In this document: in pieces, positions 18,316 through 27,170 of the stretch | Position numbering within the stretch: position 1 is the stretch's first letter | How the letters are laid out: each line of letters begins with the position of its first letter | Assembly (NCBI RefSeq): GCF_001941975.2 | Contig: NZ_CP146991.1 | Span: 3,717,001-3,781,000 of the forward strand | Reading direction: 5' to 3' | Origin: Sporomusa sphaeroides DSM 2875 | Lineage (GTDB): Bacteria; Bacillota; Negativicutes; Sporomusales; Sporomusaceae | Length of the DNA stretch: 64,000 nt | Notes under the pieces: generated by a model | What the model saw: the letters and a program-made list of their open reading frames with translations, nothing else | The model's database searches: none | Told to the model about the DNA's origin: nothing | Program-made: the position numbers and the translations under genes

Positions 18316-18346
18316 AAAGCTTGTAGTAATTATTACTACAAGCTTT
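18316..18346 (-). terminator. Terminator of the hmd operon
   Basis: A perfect 15-bp inverted repeat (AAAGCTTGTAGTAAT and complement) around one T lies 16 bases past the hmd stop. The pairing extends outward through AATAACAT with one bulge. The stem is AT-rich and the trailing sequence is T-rich (ATGTTATTGTTTATT on the minus strand). Confidence 0.8.
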
Positions 18347-18361
18347 AATGTTATTACTATG

Positions 18362-19765
18362 TTAGGCTAAGACAATGCCCAACCGCCTGGCCGCTTCTGC
18401 TGCCTGCTCCAACGAAGGCGAAGCATCGCGCAAATGAACCCTGCCGCCACCGCGATTTAAGGTGTCAACCCAACAGGTCATTTGATCTGTCTCAATGGTT
18501 ATCTTTTGGATGTAAGCTTCCGTACCCTCAACGATGTTTACTTCAATCCCTGCTTCGCGAACCTTTTGAACGGCCACATTGTACATCTCGTAATCTGCGG
18601 TCGAACTGCCAAAGGCAGCACCCATCAATACCCCGGGAATGTTGATGGCCCGGCGTGCAAACAGTTCCGGATACAATTCCACCGTTATTTTTCGGATCGT
18701 CCCCTGAGCCAGTTCATGCGCAATACGCGCTGCATTAGTCGGCGAACCGACAGCCTGGCTGCTGCCGCCGACAACAGCCTCACCCAAGGTATTGGTAATT
18801 GGCAAAGTTTGCTTGGCAAAATTTTGCGATATGGCATCGGCATTTTTCAGTGTTTGCTCAATTTTGGCCTGCTCGGCATCCTTGACATGCTGTTCCACCA
18901 AATCTTCTACCTGGGGCTTGCGTTTAAAAAACGGCTCCATAAAGTCCACCACAGTCGGCACCAAATGCTTGCCTGACTGGACGTGAACCTGGCTGGCCAT
19001 GGCAAACATCACATCAATCGGCACATTAACATCAATGTCTACCCGCAAGAGCAGCTTGGCGGAGTACATACCGATCATAACAGCACCGGCAATGTGTGTT
19101 GTACACAGAGCCGGGACCAGCACGCGCGGTGTGCACGGAACACCGATGGTGGGAGATAGTGCCAATACCATGGCTTTTTCCATCTGCTCAGGTGTTCCTT
19201 TCATCAATGCGACCGTACCGGCTGCTATACAGGGTGCACCAGCACCAAAACCCTCCATATTGCAGCCTGTCGTCACTTTGCCGGCACGGAACAGTCCGCC
19301 GATTTTTAAAAACAGGGCAGCAATCTCTGCGACTTCTCGCTCACTGTAACCGGCACGCATCATGGCCATGATATAGCCTGTATAAGGACAGGAATCCCCG
19401 GTTCCGGCGCAAGGTCTGAGGCCAATACAGTGATTGCCCACCTGTGCAGCCTGTGTATACAGCAAAACATCATCAAGGAACTTATCGTCAAAGCACTTGG
19501 GACCCTCGATTTTTCCCAGCTGTGACGCAACCGTACCAAGCAGGATACTTTCGCCGTCCTTTAGCCCGATTTCAATGGCCTGCAAATTATGGCGGTACTG
19601 CTCCATAACATCCGCAAGAATCTCTTCTTGCGATTTCCCTGTCTGCAGCTCTGCTTCGGCCAATACAACATCGACAACAGAAACGGCAAACTCCTTTGCC
19701 AGGCCAATCATTTGTCCCATGGTAACAGGTTGCAAAACTTCCAGCCTTTTCTTCAACGTCGGCAA
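18362..19765 (-). CDS. hmd: 2-(Hydroxymethyl)glutarate dehydratase (serine dehydratase-like Fe-S enzyme)
   Basis: A 467-residue protein resembling the iron-sulfur L-serine dehydratases. Cysteines expected for a [4Fe-4S] cluster are in CIGLRPCAGTGDSCPYTG, TTGCNMEGFGAG and GVPCTPRVLVPALC. In the E. barkeri pathway a serine-dehydratase-like enzyme is predicted to dehydrate 2-(hydroxymethyl)glutarate to 2-methyleneglutarate, and this gene is its counterpart. It is the last gene of the nine-gene operon that starts at 27761 and is followed by a terminator. The start is probably TTG at 19765, after AAAGGGG. The high similarity of context makes an ordinary serine dehydratase unlikely. Confidence 0.88.
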   Translation of the reverse strand: MPTLKKRLEVLQPVTMGQMIGLAKEFAVSVVDVVLAEAELQTGKSQEEILADVMEQYRHNLQAIEIGLKDGESILLGTVASQLGKIEGPKCFDDKFLDDVLLYTQAAQVGNHCIGLRPCAGTGDSCPYTGYIMAMMRAGYSEREVAEIAALFLKIGGLFRAGKVTTGCNMEGFGAGAPCIAAGTVALMKGTPEQMEKAMVLALSPTIGVPCTPRVLVPALCTTHIAGAVMIGMYSAKLLLRVDIDVNVPIDVMFAMASQVHVQSGKHLVPTVVDFMEPFFKRKPQVEDLVEQHVKDAEQAKIEQTLKNADAISQNFAKQTLPITNTLGEAVVGGSSQAVGSPTNAARIAHELAQGTIRKITVELYPELFARRAINIPGVLMGAAFGSSTADYEMYNVAVQKVREAGIEVNIVEGTEAYIQKITIETDQMTCWVDTLNRGGGRVHLRDASPSLEQAAEAARRLGIVLA

Positions 19766-19798
19766 CTTACTAACCCCTTTCCCGCGGGTATTTATTTT

Positions 19799-20665
19799 TT
19801 ATTCGCAAACAAACTGATCCTCAATCTTCCCAAAATCCTGCAGGCCGACCAGCTGGTTAAACTCTGAAAATACGATCATATTGTCCATGCTTGTAGCTGT
19901 AGTTCCATCAGCTTTCAGCTGCTGCATAAGCTGGAACATGGCTTTAGCTGTGACATAGGTAGAAGCCGTCGGATAAATCACCAGACGGTAACCCACTTCC
20001 TGCAATTCCTTATTGGGAATCAGCGGTGTGCGGCCACCCTCGACCATGTTAGCCAGTGACGGTATTTTTATTGTGCTGTTGACCAGACGCATTTCTTCTA
20101 CAGACTCTACAGACTCCACGAAGATGATGTCGGCACCTGCTGCCTCATATGCCTTTGCACGGCGCAGCGCCTCATCAATGCCGTGTACGGTGCGGGCATC
20201 AGTGCGGGCGATGATGCACATATCCACATCCTTGCGCGCGGCAATAGCAGCCTTTATTTTACCTACCATTTGCTCCAGTGAGACAACTTTCCGTCCGGAC
20301 ATATGCCCGCAGCGCTTGGGCGCGACCTGATCCTCAAGCTGAATAGCCGCCACACCGGCAGCCTCATACTCTTCTACCGTGCGCATCAGGCCAACGGCAT
20401 TGCCAAAGCCGGTGTCGGCATCTGCAATCACCGGAATATTTACGGCGCTTACCATCTTGCGGGCGCGGTCAAGCATTTCTGTCATCGAAAGCAGGCCGAT
20501 ATCAGGCTTGCCCAGCGCACTTGCCGCCTGCCCATATCCGGTCATATACACTGCTGAAAACCCGCACTTTTCCACAACACGCGCAGTCAATGCGTCATGC
20601 GCACCAGGCGCGACAAGGATGGCTTTATCACGCAGAAGCTCTCTGAGTACTTTTCTTTGTTTCAT
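19799..20665 (-). CDS. dml: 2,3-Dimethylmalate lyase
   Basis: A 288-residue member of the isocitrate lyase/PEP mutase family. Visible motifs are YMTGYGQAAS near the start, DADTGFGN (metal-binding acidic cluster), EDQVAPKRCGHM (the family cysteine loop) and IARTDARTVHG. It cleaves (2R,3S)-2,3-dimethylmalate into propionate and pyruvate, the final step of nicotinate fermentation. The length and neighbours match the E. barkeri enzyme; 2-methylisocitrate lyase is the closest alternative but no methylcitrate genes are nearby. ATG 20665 follows GGAGACAG. Confidence 0.9.
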   Translation of the reverse strand: MKQRKVLRELLRDKAILVAPGAHDALTARVVEKCGFSAVYMTGYGQAASALGKPDIGLLSMTEMLDRARKMVSAVNIPVIADADTGFGNAVGLMRTVEEYEAAGVAAIQLEDQVAPKRCGHMSGRKVVSLEQMVGKIKAAIAARKDVDMCIIARTDARTVHGIDEALRRAKAYEAAGADIIFVESVESVEEMRLVNSTIKIPSLANMVEGGRTPLIPNKELQEVGYRLVIYPTASTYVTAKAMFQLMQQLKADGTTATSMDNMIVFSEFNQLVGLQDFGKIEDQFVCE

Positions 20666-20721
20666 TGTCTGTCTCCATTCCGCCTTTATGGCTTTTGATT
20701 ACTATGAATTCGAACCCAGCA

Positions 20722-21876
20722 TCATTCTGAGTCTATGTAATAACAGGTTCCTTCCATAATGCGCCTGGCGGTACGGTTAACCTCAGCGCGCGTCAGCGTC
20801 CAATCGCCATTTCTTTGTTCGGCTGCGACATTCAGGGCAATGACACCGGCCGGATGCCCGATGCGCACCGCAATGTCTTTACCGCGGTCTTTCGCCATCA
20901 TTGCCTGGTGCACAACGGTACCCTCAATACGGGCAGCCGCTCCTGTGCAGGTTGTGGCAGTACCGGCATAGGTCTTGTGCGTCACCTGCATAAATAAGAG
21001 GCGCGAAACAAAATCCACATCACTTTCGGCGATAGCCTTGCCTGTTGTGAAATCATTGTAGCCTTGAGCAGGTGCCACATAAGCCACCATCGGAAAAGCG
21101 GGAATTTCTTTGACAGCATCCTCCCACTTGCCGCACAGGCCCATCATAACAGCAGCCTTGCCGCGAATTTCCTCCAGTGCTGCCAGCAGCTTGCCATTCT
21201 CGTCAATTTGTTTGGGCGTTTCGATACCAGTCATACCGAGGTCAGCAGCACGTACAAACACCACCGGGTTAGCGGCATCCACCAGTGATGCCTGGATTTT
21301 GCCGAAACCTGCGACTTCGATTTCATCAAGCACATTGCCGGTTGGCAAGAGCTTGCCGGTTGCCGAACCTGCTGTGTCGGAAAAGTCGACGACTACTTCT
21401 GCGCCTGATCCGGGAACACCCGCAATAACATAATCGCCCTTGACCTTGGCCTTGCCGCCCTCGACCTGTACCTTCTCATACAGCATTTTTCCGGTATTGG
21501 TATTTAGAATCCGTACAGTGGTTACCGGCTCCTCAATCTGTACTAAGCCTTCATCAACGGCATAGGGTCCTACGGCGGACGAGATGTTGCCGCAGTTGCC
21601 GGAATAATCAATGAGGGGCGCAACGTAGGACACCTGGCCGAAGGTATACTCTACATCGGCATTAGGCTTGTCTGACTTTGCGATAATGGCAAGCTTGCTT
21701 GTTAATGGGTCCGCGCCGCCAAGTCCGTCAATCTGGCGGACATCAGGACTGCCGAATACCTTTAGAATAATCTGATCCCTCTTGGCCTTATCCTGCGGCA
21801 GATCCTCCTCACGAAGAAACATGGCCTTACTGGTGCCGCCACGCATAATGACGGTGCGAATTGATTTTTGATCCAT
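20722..21876 (-). CDS. mii: 3-Methylitaconate delta-isomerase (PrpF-like)
   Basis: A 384-residue PrpF-family protein. Landmarks are TVIMRGGTSKAMFLREEDLP at the N-terminus, YSGNCGNISSAVGPYA around the first catalytic cysteine, and HKTYAGTATTCTGAAARI near the second half. The fold resembles diaminopimelate epimerase, with two cysteines acting in proton shuttling. In this pathway it moves the double bond of 3-methylitaconate to give 2,3-dimethylmaleate. It starts four bases after the dmdB stop, with GGGAGGGG upstream, so it is translated from the same mRNA. Confidence 0.9.
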   Translation of the reverse strand: MDQKSIRTVIMRGGTSKAMFLREEDLPQDKAKRDQIILKVFGSPDVRQIDGLGGADPLTSKLAIIAKSDKPNADVEYTFGQVSYVAPLIDYSGNCGNISSAVGPYAVDEGLVQIEEPVTTVRILNTNTGKMLYEKVQVEGGKAKVKGDYVIAGVPGSGAEVVVDFSDTAGSATGKLLPTGNVLDEIEVAGFGKIQASLVDAANPVVFVRAADLGMTGIETPKQIDENGKLLAALEEIRGKAAVMMGLCGKWEDAVKEIPAFPMVAYVAPAQGYNDFTTGKAIAESDVDFVSRLLFMQVTHKTYAGTATTCTGAAARIEGTVVHQAMMAKDRGKDIAVRIGHPAGVIALNVAAEQRNGDWTLTRAEVNRTARRIMEGTCYYIDSE

Positions 21877-21880
21877 TTAC

Positions 21881-22426
21881 CTATTCCCCTCCCGTTAGTT
21901 GGCCAGACTGCAACTGCTCACCACGTTCTGACAGCTTTTCGCGCACACGATTAATCAGCCCTCCGGCATGTAGTGTTTGCAAGCTTGATGCCGCCAACGG
22001 TTTAAGCACATAGCCGGTTTTCCGGGTCAAATTCGTAAGTGTTGCAGCCTGAATGTTAATTTCGAAAACATCATTGTCTTTTGCCTCAGCCGTAATCTGG
22101 TCAATGCAATCACAAGTGATAACCGGCAGCCCAATATTTATGGCATTCCGGCGGAAAATGCGCGCAAAGGATTTGGCAACAACCGCGCGTATACCGCAGG
22201 CTTTTAACGCCACAGGTGCCTGTTCGCGCGATGAGCCGCAGCCAAAATTGTCACCAGCGACAAGAATATCACCGTGAGCGGCAATTTTGGCAAAATTGGG
22301 GATTGCACTGCCGCCCAAGGCCGCCTCGCCGAGGCGCTCCGGCGGCAGCGACATGGCGTAACCAGGCAATATCTGATCTGTATCCACATTGTCTCCAAGA
22401 AAAAAAGCTCTGCCTGTTCCGTCCAT
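21881..22426 (-). CDS. dmdB: 2,3-Dimethylmalate dehydratase (dimethylmaleate hydratase), small subunit
   Basis: A 181-residue aconitase/LeuD swivel-domain protein. The motif [21 protein letters not shown] and the following [15 protein letters not shown] are typical. It pairs with DmdA to hydrate dimethylmaleate to (2R,3S)-2,3-dimethylmalate. It starts two bases beyond the dmdA stop, with an AAAGGAGGTG ribosome site overlapping the end of dmdA. The tight spacing suggests balanced subunit production. Homoaconitase or isopropylmalate isomerase small subunits look similar; the operon decides. Confidence 0.92.
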   Translation of the reverse strand: MDGTGRAFFLGDNVDTDQILPGYAMSLPPERLGEAALGGSAIPNFAKIAAHGDILVAGDNFGCGSSREQAPVALKACGIRAVVAKSFARIFRRNAINIGLPVITCDCIDQITAEAKDNDVFEINIQAATLTNLTRKTGYVLKPLAASSLQTLHAGGLINRVREKLSERGEQLQSGQLTGGE

Positions 22427-22428
22427 AG

Positions 22429-23631
22429 TTACACCTCCTTTGTTATGGTACCAGGCAGCACAAGGTATCCGGCCACAGCGCTCTCAGCAACCACGCGCGG
22501 CGATGCCAGGTACACTTGCGCGGCCTTGTCACCCATACGTCCCGGGAAGTTGCGGTTGGTAGAAGATACAGCCACATCGTCCTTGGTCAACAGCCCCTGA
22601 TGTGAACCGAAGCAAGGGCCGCAGCCCGGATTCATGACAATAGCCCCCACATCACGGAACACCTTCACCAGACCGTTTTCCTCCATCTGCTCAAGGATTC
22701 TGCGGGATGCAGGAACAACCACCAAGTTAACATGGGAGGCAATCTTGCGGCCTTGCAGAACAGACGCCGCAATCTCCATATCCGAATAACGGCCATTGGT
22801 ACAACTTGCCAGCACAGCCTGGGTAATCCGTGTGCCAACCAGTTGACTAAGCGGCTTGACATTGCCTGGCGAAGAGGGGCAGGCCGCAACCGGAACAATC
22901 TCTGCGGCATCAATATCGTACTCTGCCGCACCAGGCCCCGGATCGCCATTGCCCTGGTCGATGTAGCCAATCATGGCACCGCACTCAATCATCATGTTAG
23001 CGATTGTCATCTTTTCCTCCGACGGCAGCGAAACAATGGCATCTCCGGTGACAATCACCGCACAGTCAGTAAAGCCGTTAGTTGTAAACTTTCCTATTAT
23101 ATGTAAGACGATATCTTTACCATAGACAAAGGGGTTAAGCTTGCCGTTAATGCGGATGATATGCGTCTCCGGCACCTCCAGATCAAGCTCGCCAAGTGCC
23201 ATAACAGCAGCCGCCTCAGTGGAACCGAGCGGAATTGCCACCGCGCCATGTGCACCGGCAGTACAGGTGTGGGAATCTGCGCCGACAATGATATCGCCTG
23301 CGCTATACAGCCCCTCTTCATACGCCACCTGGTGCAGGACACCGTCCGACCTCTTGTAGAACTGAACACCAAAGTCCTCATGAAACGCCTGCATCGTCCG
23401 GTGCTGCTGGCGGGACTCAACGGTAGAGGACGGTATATTATGATCAATGAATAATACCACCTTCTCGGGATCATATACCCGGGAAACACCAATTTTCCGA
23501 AACTGTTCAATGGCAATGGGCGCGGTCACATCATGGGCCATGACCAAATCCACCTTGACGGTGATTTCCTGCCCTGGCTTGACATGATCAAGACCGGCCT
23601 TTTTGGCAAGGATTTTTTCTATGACATTCAT
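22429..23631 (-). CDS. dmdA: 2,3-Dimethylmalate dehydratase (dimethylmaleate hydratase), large subunit
   Basis: A 400-residue aconitase-family protein with the [4Fe-4S] ligands in [24 protein letters not shown] and [13 protein letters not shown]. It forms the catalytic part of dimethylmaleate hydratase. The ATG at 23631 overlaps the TAA of hgd by one base (TAATG), indicating translational coupling; the longer frame start at 23664 would overlap hgd and lacks support. Length is normal for LeuC-type subunits. Confidence 0.92.
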   Translation of the reverse strand: MNVIEKILAKKAGLDHVKPGQEITVKVDLVMAHDVTAPIAIEQFRKIGVSRVYDPEKVVLFIDHNIPSSTVESRQQHRTMQAFHEDFGVQFYKRSDGVLHQVAYEEGLYSAGDIIVGADSHTCTAGAHGAVAIPLGSTEAAAVMALGELDLEVPETHIIRINGKLNPFVYGKDIVLHIIGKFTTNGFTDCAVIVTGDAIVSLPSEEKMTIANMMIECGAMIGYIDQGNGDPGPGAAEYDIDAAEIVPVAACPSSPGNVKPLSQLVGTRITQAVLASCTNGRYSDMEIAASVLQGRKIASHVNLVVVPASRRILEQMEENGLVKVFRDVGAIVMNPGCGPCFGSHQGLLTKDDVAVSSTNRNFPGRMGDKAAQVYLASPRVVAESAVAGYLVLPGTITKEV

Positions 23632-24527
23632 TACTGGGCCTCCTCGCGAACCTTGATGTCGCACAAGGCTTCACCCAGCTTAATCACAGCTGAGATATCT
23701 TCGGCACCCAACCCGCTGGCACGTGCTATCTCATAGGCCTGCTGCGCGATATTGCCCAAAACCAACGGTACTTTTAATCCCTTGGCAGTATCGACTGCCA
23801 ACTGGAGATCCTTATATTGCAAATCAATCATAAAGCCTGGTTCAAAGTTGCCTGCAGCAATAAACTTCTTATACTTTGCCGTCAATGCATAAGAGTTGCC
23901 TGAACTGTTGCTGATAATCTGATAAAGTACCTCCGGCTTAATGCCTGCCTTGACCCCCAGACATAGTGCCTCGGAAACTGCCACCATATTCACTCCAAGC
24001 AACAGGTTGTTAACAAGCTTGACGGTGTCGCCTGCACCGATTGCGCCCACATGATCGATCTTGCTGCCAATTGACTGTAAAACAGGGAGAGCACGTTCGA
24101 AATCTGCTTGTTCGCCGCCAACCATGATGCTCAGAGTACCCATTTGTGCCCCTGCAGTACCACCGCTGACCGGCGCATCAATGATGTTTACGCCCTTTGC
24201 TTTAGCTATGCCTGCAATTTTTTGAATAGACTGCGGTGTAATACTGCTCAAATCTACAATCAAAAGACCCTGTTCGGCACCCTCCAGAATACCGCCGGGC
24301 CCCAGGACTGTTGACTCTACAATAGCCGAGTTCGGCAACGACAATAATACAATTTCCTTGCCTCGCGCAGTCTCTGCCGCATTGGCTGCTTTCTTGGCGC
24401 CAAGTGCCACTGCCGCATCTACCGCCGCCTGTCCAATATCAAATACTGTAACACTGTGACCAGCCTTAATAACATTTGCAAGCATTTTAGAGCCCATTGC
24501 ACCTAATCCGATAAATCCGAGTTCCAT
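23631..24527 (-). CDS. hgd: 2-(Hydroxymethyl)glutarate dehydrogenase
   Basis: A 298-residue protein of the 3-hydroxyisobutyrate/phosphogluconate dehydrogenase family. It begins MELGFIGLGAMGSKM, the NAD-binding glycine motif. The substrate motif DAPVSGGTAGAQMGTLSIMVGG and the catalytic lysine in GAGDTVKLVNNLLL follow. It reduces (S)-2-formylglutarate, the product of enamidase, to 2-(hydroxymethyl)glutarate with NADH. ATG 24527 follows TAGGGGGAG; the longer frame begins in an intergenic hairpin and was rejected. Confidence 0.92.
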   Translation of the reverse strand: MELGFIGLGAMGSKMLANVIKAGHSVTVFDIGQAAVDAAVALGAKKAANAAETARGKEIVLLSLPNSAIVESTVLGPGGILEGAEQGLLIVDLSSITPQSIQKIAGIAKAKGVNIIDAPVSGGTAGAQMGTLSIMVGGEQADFERALPVLQSIGSKIDHVGAIGAGDTVKLVNNLLLGVNMVAVSEALCLGVKAGIKPEVLYQIISNSSGNSYALTAKYKKFIAAGNFEPGFMIDLQYKDLQLAVDTAKGLKVPLVLGNIAQQAYEIARASGLGAEDISAVIKLGEALCDIKVREEAQ

Positions 24528-24589
24528 AATTCTACTCCCCCTAATTAAGGCACATTTTCTATTGCTTATCTTGTTGTACCCCCACCCCG

Positions 24590-24627
24590 TGCAATGCCGG
24601 AACCTCCAGGGAAATTCCGGCATTGCA
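24590..24627. other. Intra-operon hairpin between the enamidase-like gene and hgd
   Basis: TGCAATGCCGGAA and its exact complement (13-bp arms) with a 12-base loop. There is no T-run on the minus strand, so a terminator is unlikely. It could be a processing or stabilising element that sets different mRNA levels for the upstream and downstream parts of the operon. Confidence 0.7.
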
Positions 24628-24653
24628 GCATGCAGGGGAATACAGCAGTTTAC

Positions 24654-25814
24654 TTATTTGGTGATGAACTCAGGCTTTCTGGAAGCGCCGGGCACGTTCT
24701 TGCAATGCGGCATCCGCAGTTCGCCGTCAAGAATGACAAAGCTTGTGCTGCACATATTACCGGACTGCAGCGTCTTAAACGGGCAAGTATCATAGCCGAA
24801 GCCATCCAGGAAAATTATGTCAAGTTTGTAGCCTTTTGCGATTTTGCCGTGGTCCAAACCATAGCAGTCCGCCACATTGCCGCTCGCCATGGCAATGAAG
24901 GTGGCAGGATGAACATCCTGATAAGTATTGCTTAAGGCGGCTATGCTCAGCCACAGGCCTAACGGCGAGTAACCGGACATGGAGGGCACATTGGTGCCAA
25001 ACATTAACTTATCAACCTTATTGAGTGATTTAGCCAGCTTGTAGACATTGCGCAGAATACGCACATTGCCATGGGCCAGCATATCGTAATAGAAATCGCC
25101 TTCCTTGAGTACCTTTTCGATATCGGCATCACTCATGGGTGTAGGGCCGCCGTTTAACGAGCAAATGACATTAGGGTTTATTTTCAGTAAATCATCGGCA
25201 TTGTAGCTCGCGCAGCAAGCTTTTACCGGGCCGCCGGAGTGGGCTGTAACCACCATACCGTGCTTGCGCGCCATTTTGGTCAGTTCGGCCGCTTTAGCAA
25301 CATCCTGCACAGGGCTCTTGCCGACCTCGCCTACAACCTTGATGCCTTCGGCCGCCATCTCCGCAAAGTCGCTGTCCTTAAGACCGTCAACCAGCATCAA
25401 CGCACCGCCATATACCTTGGAGCCTAACGGACGGTAAGTGTCCCAAATCTGTTTTCCGGCAACAGCGACTGCCTTTACGCCAGCTACGGTATAGGGCATA
25501 CCAGGCATACTGCTGCCGACAGAAATCATACTGCCGGTGCCGCCGGCCATAAAATTAGTAGCAAAGTCTGTAGCCTTAAACTCGACCAGATAGTCGTTCA
25601 TCGGCGGATGTGCATGGGCGTCAATCAAGGCCGGGCCAACATCCAGCCCCTTGGCATCAACAACAGTCGTGGCTGCAGCTTCAAGGTCTGCTTTCGCAGC
25701 ACCTACATACTGGATTACGCCGTTTTCTGCGTAAATAACCTCTGCATCCAGAATCGGGTTATTCACATCGCCGCTTGCAATGGTTCCTAAATTTTTAATA
25801 TATATTTTTTTCAT
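24654..25814 (-). CDS. Enamidase paralogue with an incomplete metal site
   Basis: A 386-residue amidohydrolase related to the enamidase next to it. It keeps H67 and H69 (DAHAHP), the bridging E163 (VGEVGK) and H192 (TAHSGG). At two expected metal ligands it differs: S219 stands where the other copy has His217, and N275 stands where the other copy has Asp273. The phrase LNGGPTPMSDADIEKVL resembles the E. barkeri enamidase loop as I recall it. It may bind one metal, use another chemistry, or be a non-catalytic partner. It was also considered as the true enamidase, but the missing aspartate, usually essential in the family, argues against that. ATG 25814 follows GGGAGC. Confidence 0.8.
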   Translation of the reverse strand: MKKIYIKNLGTIASGDVNNPILDAEVIYAENGVIQYVGAAKADLEAAATTVVDAKGLDVGPALIDAHAHPPMNDYLVEFKATDFATNFMAGGTGSMISVGSSMPGMPYTVAGVKAVAVAGKQIWDTYRPLGSKVYGGALMLVDGLKDSDFAEMAAEGIKVVGEVGKSPVQDVAKAAELTKMARKHGMVVTAHSGGPVKACCASYNADDLLKINPNVICSLNGGPTPMSDADIEKVLKEGDFYYDMLAHGNVRILRNVYKLAKSLNKVDKLMFGTNVPSMSGYSPLGLWLSIAALSNTYQDVHPATFIAMASGNVADCYGLDHGKIAKGYKLDIIFLDGFGYDTCPFKTLQSGNMCSTSFVILDGELRMPHCKNVPGASRKPEFITK

Positions 25815-25863
25815 ACTGTTTCAGCTCCCATTTTATTTCTGAGATACGGTACACAATCCGTTC

Positions 25864-27015
25864 TTAGCAAACTTGGTTTTTGGCTGGAGCGGTGTTGACG
25901 CCAGCACCTTGTGCTACGATCTCACCATCAATCATGACCATGCTGATACCCGGAAGGGTGCCGTCCGAAATGGCAGCCGTTGCATCCTTAAGCGCAGAAC
26001 CGGCAGGCGCATCACAAATTACAAGGTCTGCCCAGTTTCCGGCCTTGACAATACCGGTATTCTGTAAATTAAACGCCTGTGCGGTATTGCCTGAGGCCAT
26101 GGCAATGGCTTCACCGACACTTACATCACAGAAGACCGAGGCAAACAGAACCAACTCCCAAATACCGTGCGGGAAGACGCCGAATCCGGACGGGCAGTCG
26201 TTGCCAAACACTACGCGGTACAGTGCGTTTTTCTTCTTGGCATAATGGATGACCTCAGCATTTGCATCAAGGCTGCCCAGTTGCGGACGGGTAATCTCAA
26301 TATGGGATTTTGTCTCATCAAAATAGCGGTGGATCTCATCTGCCGGAACTCTCCCCAGCGAAACATGGCATATGACATCAGGTTGCAGCCCAATGATAGT
26401 TTCGGGGTCGATGGTGTTGGAGCCATGCAGATAGGATGCACCACGGTGTATGGTGACCTTCAAACCGGCATCTTTGGCCCACTTCATCATCGGTCCTGCT
26501 GTTTCGACTGTAATTGCACTGCCCAGGCCAATCTCACCGGTGCATTTGCAGCCCATGTCGACAAATTTCTTAAAATCCGCTTCCGCAGCGTCTTTATGCA
26601 TTATATAAGCGCCGCCATATAGTTTCATCTTGGCGGGACGAACATTGTCAAAGGTTTGTTTGGCAACAGTAGCCAGTGCACGCATACCCTCGGCATTTTT
26701 CGGTTTTCCGGGAATATGAGTCTCACCGACACTGATTAGGCCTGTTACGCCGGAGCGTACATACGGATCAATCCAACTCATGGCATTCTGCCTGGGAGTC
26801 CACTCACCAATAACCGGATGGGTATGACTGTCAAGCAGGCCAGGCATAACGGTGGTGCCTTTTACATCAACCACCTTGGCGTCGCTGGATGCAAGATTAT
26901 TGCCGACCTCTATGATCTTGCCATCCTCGATCAAAATGGAGTCTGCTTTAATAACAGGCTCATTAATATCTCCGGAATACAGGCAGCCTATATTTTTCAG
27001 TAAAATTTTGGCCAT
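25864..27015 (-). CDS. ena: Enamidase
   Basis: A 383-residue amidohydrolase, close to the E. barkeri enamidase in length. All ligands of a two-metal site are present: H64 and H66 (DSHTHP), E161 (TGEIGLG), H190 (TIHRG), H217 (ICHVSLG) and D273 (FGNDCPSG). The C-terminus GISMVMIDGEIVAQG...NTAPAK also resembles that enzyme. Enamidase hydrolyses 1,4,5,6-tetrahydro-6-oxonicotinate in two steps to ammonia and 2-formylglutarate. It lies upstream of the degenerate paralogue, second gene of the operon. ATG 27015 follows GAGGGA. Confidence 0.88.
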   Translation of the reverse strand: MAKILLKNIGCLYSGDINEPVIKADSILIEDGKIIEVGNNLASSDAKVVDVKGTTVMPGLLDSHTHPVIGEWTPRQNAMSWIDPYVRSGVTGLISVGETHIPGKPKNAEGMRALATVAKQTFDNVRPAKMKLYGGAYIMHKDAAEADFKKFVDMGCKCTGEIGLGSAITVETAGPMMKWAKDAGLKVTIHRGASYLHGSNTIDPETIIGLQPDVICHVSLGRVPADEIHRYFDETKSHIEITRPQLGSLDANAEVIHYAKKKNALYRVVFGNDCPSGFGVFPHGIWELVLFASVFCDVSVGEAIAMASGNTAQAFNLQNTGIVKAGNWADLVICDAPAGSALKDATAAISDGTLPGISMVMIDGEIVAQGAGVNTAPAKNQVC

Positions 27016-27170
27016 AAAGCGATCCCTCTTTTTCTGAATTATTCACGCACAGGTTATCCGTGTGCTTTTGTTATCTCTTTAGCTATGTGATGACTATTGG
27101 AAGGAGAGCCTGCAACTGCAGTCATTCCCGTATGCCTAGACTCTCCTGCCAGGTTTGACTATTGCGCTTA

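Noticed and set aside
19435-20330. Serine dehydratase and methylisocitrate lyase identities for hmd and dml
   Set aside because: Family motifs alone would allow them, but the full set of nicotinate-pathway neighbours in one operon favours the specialised enzymes.
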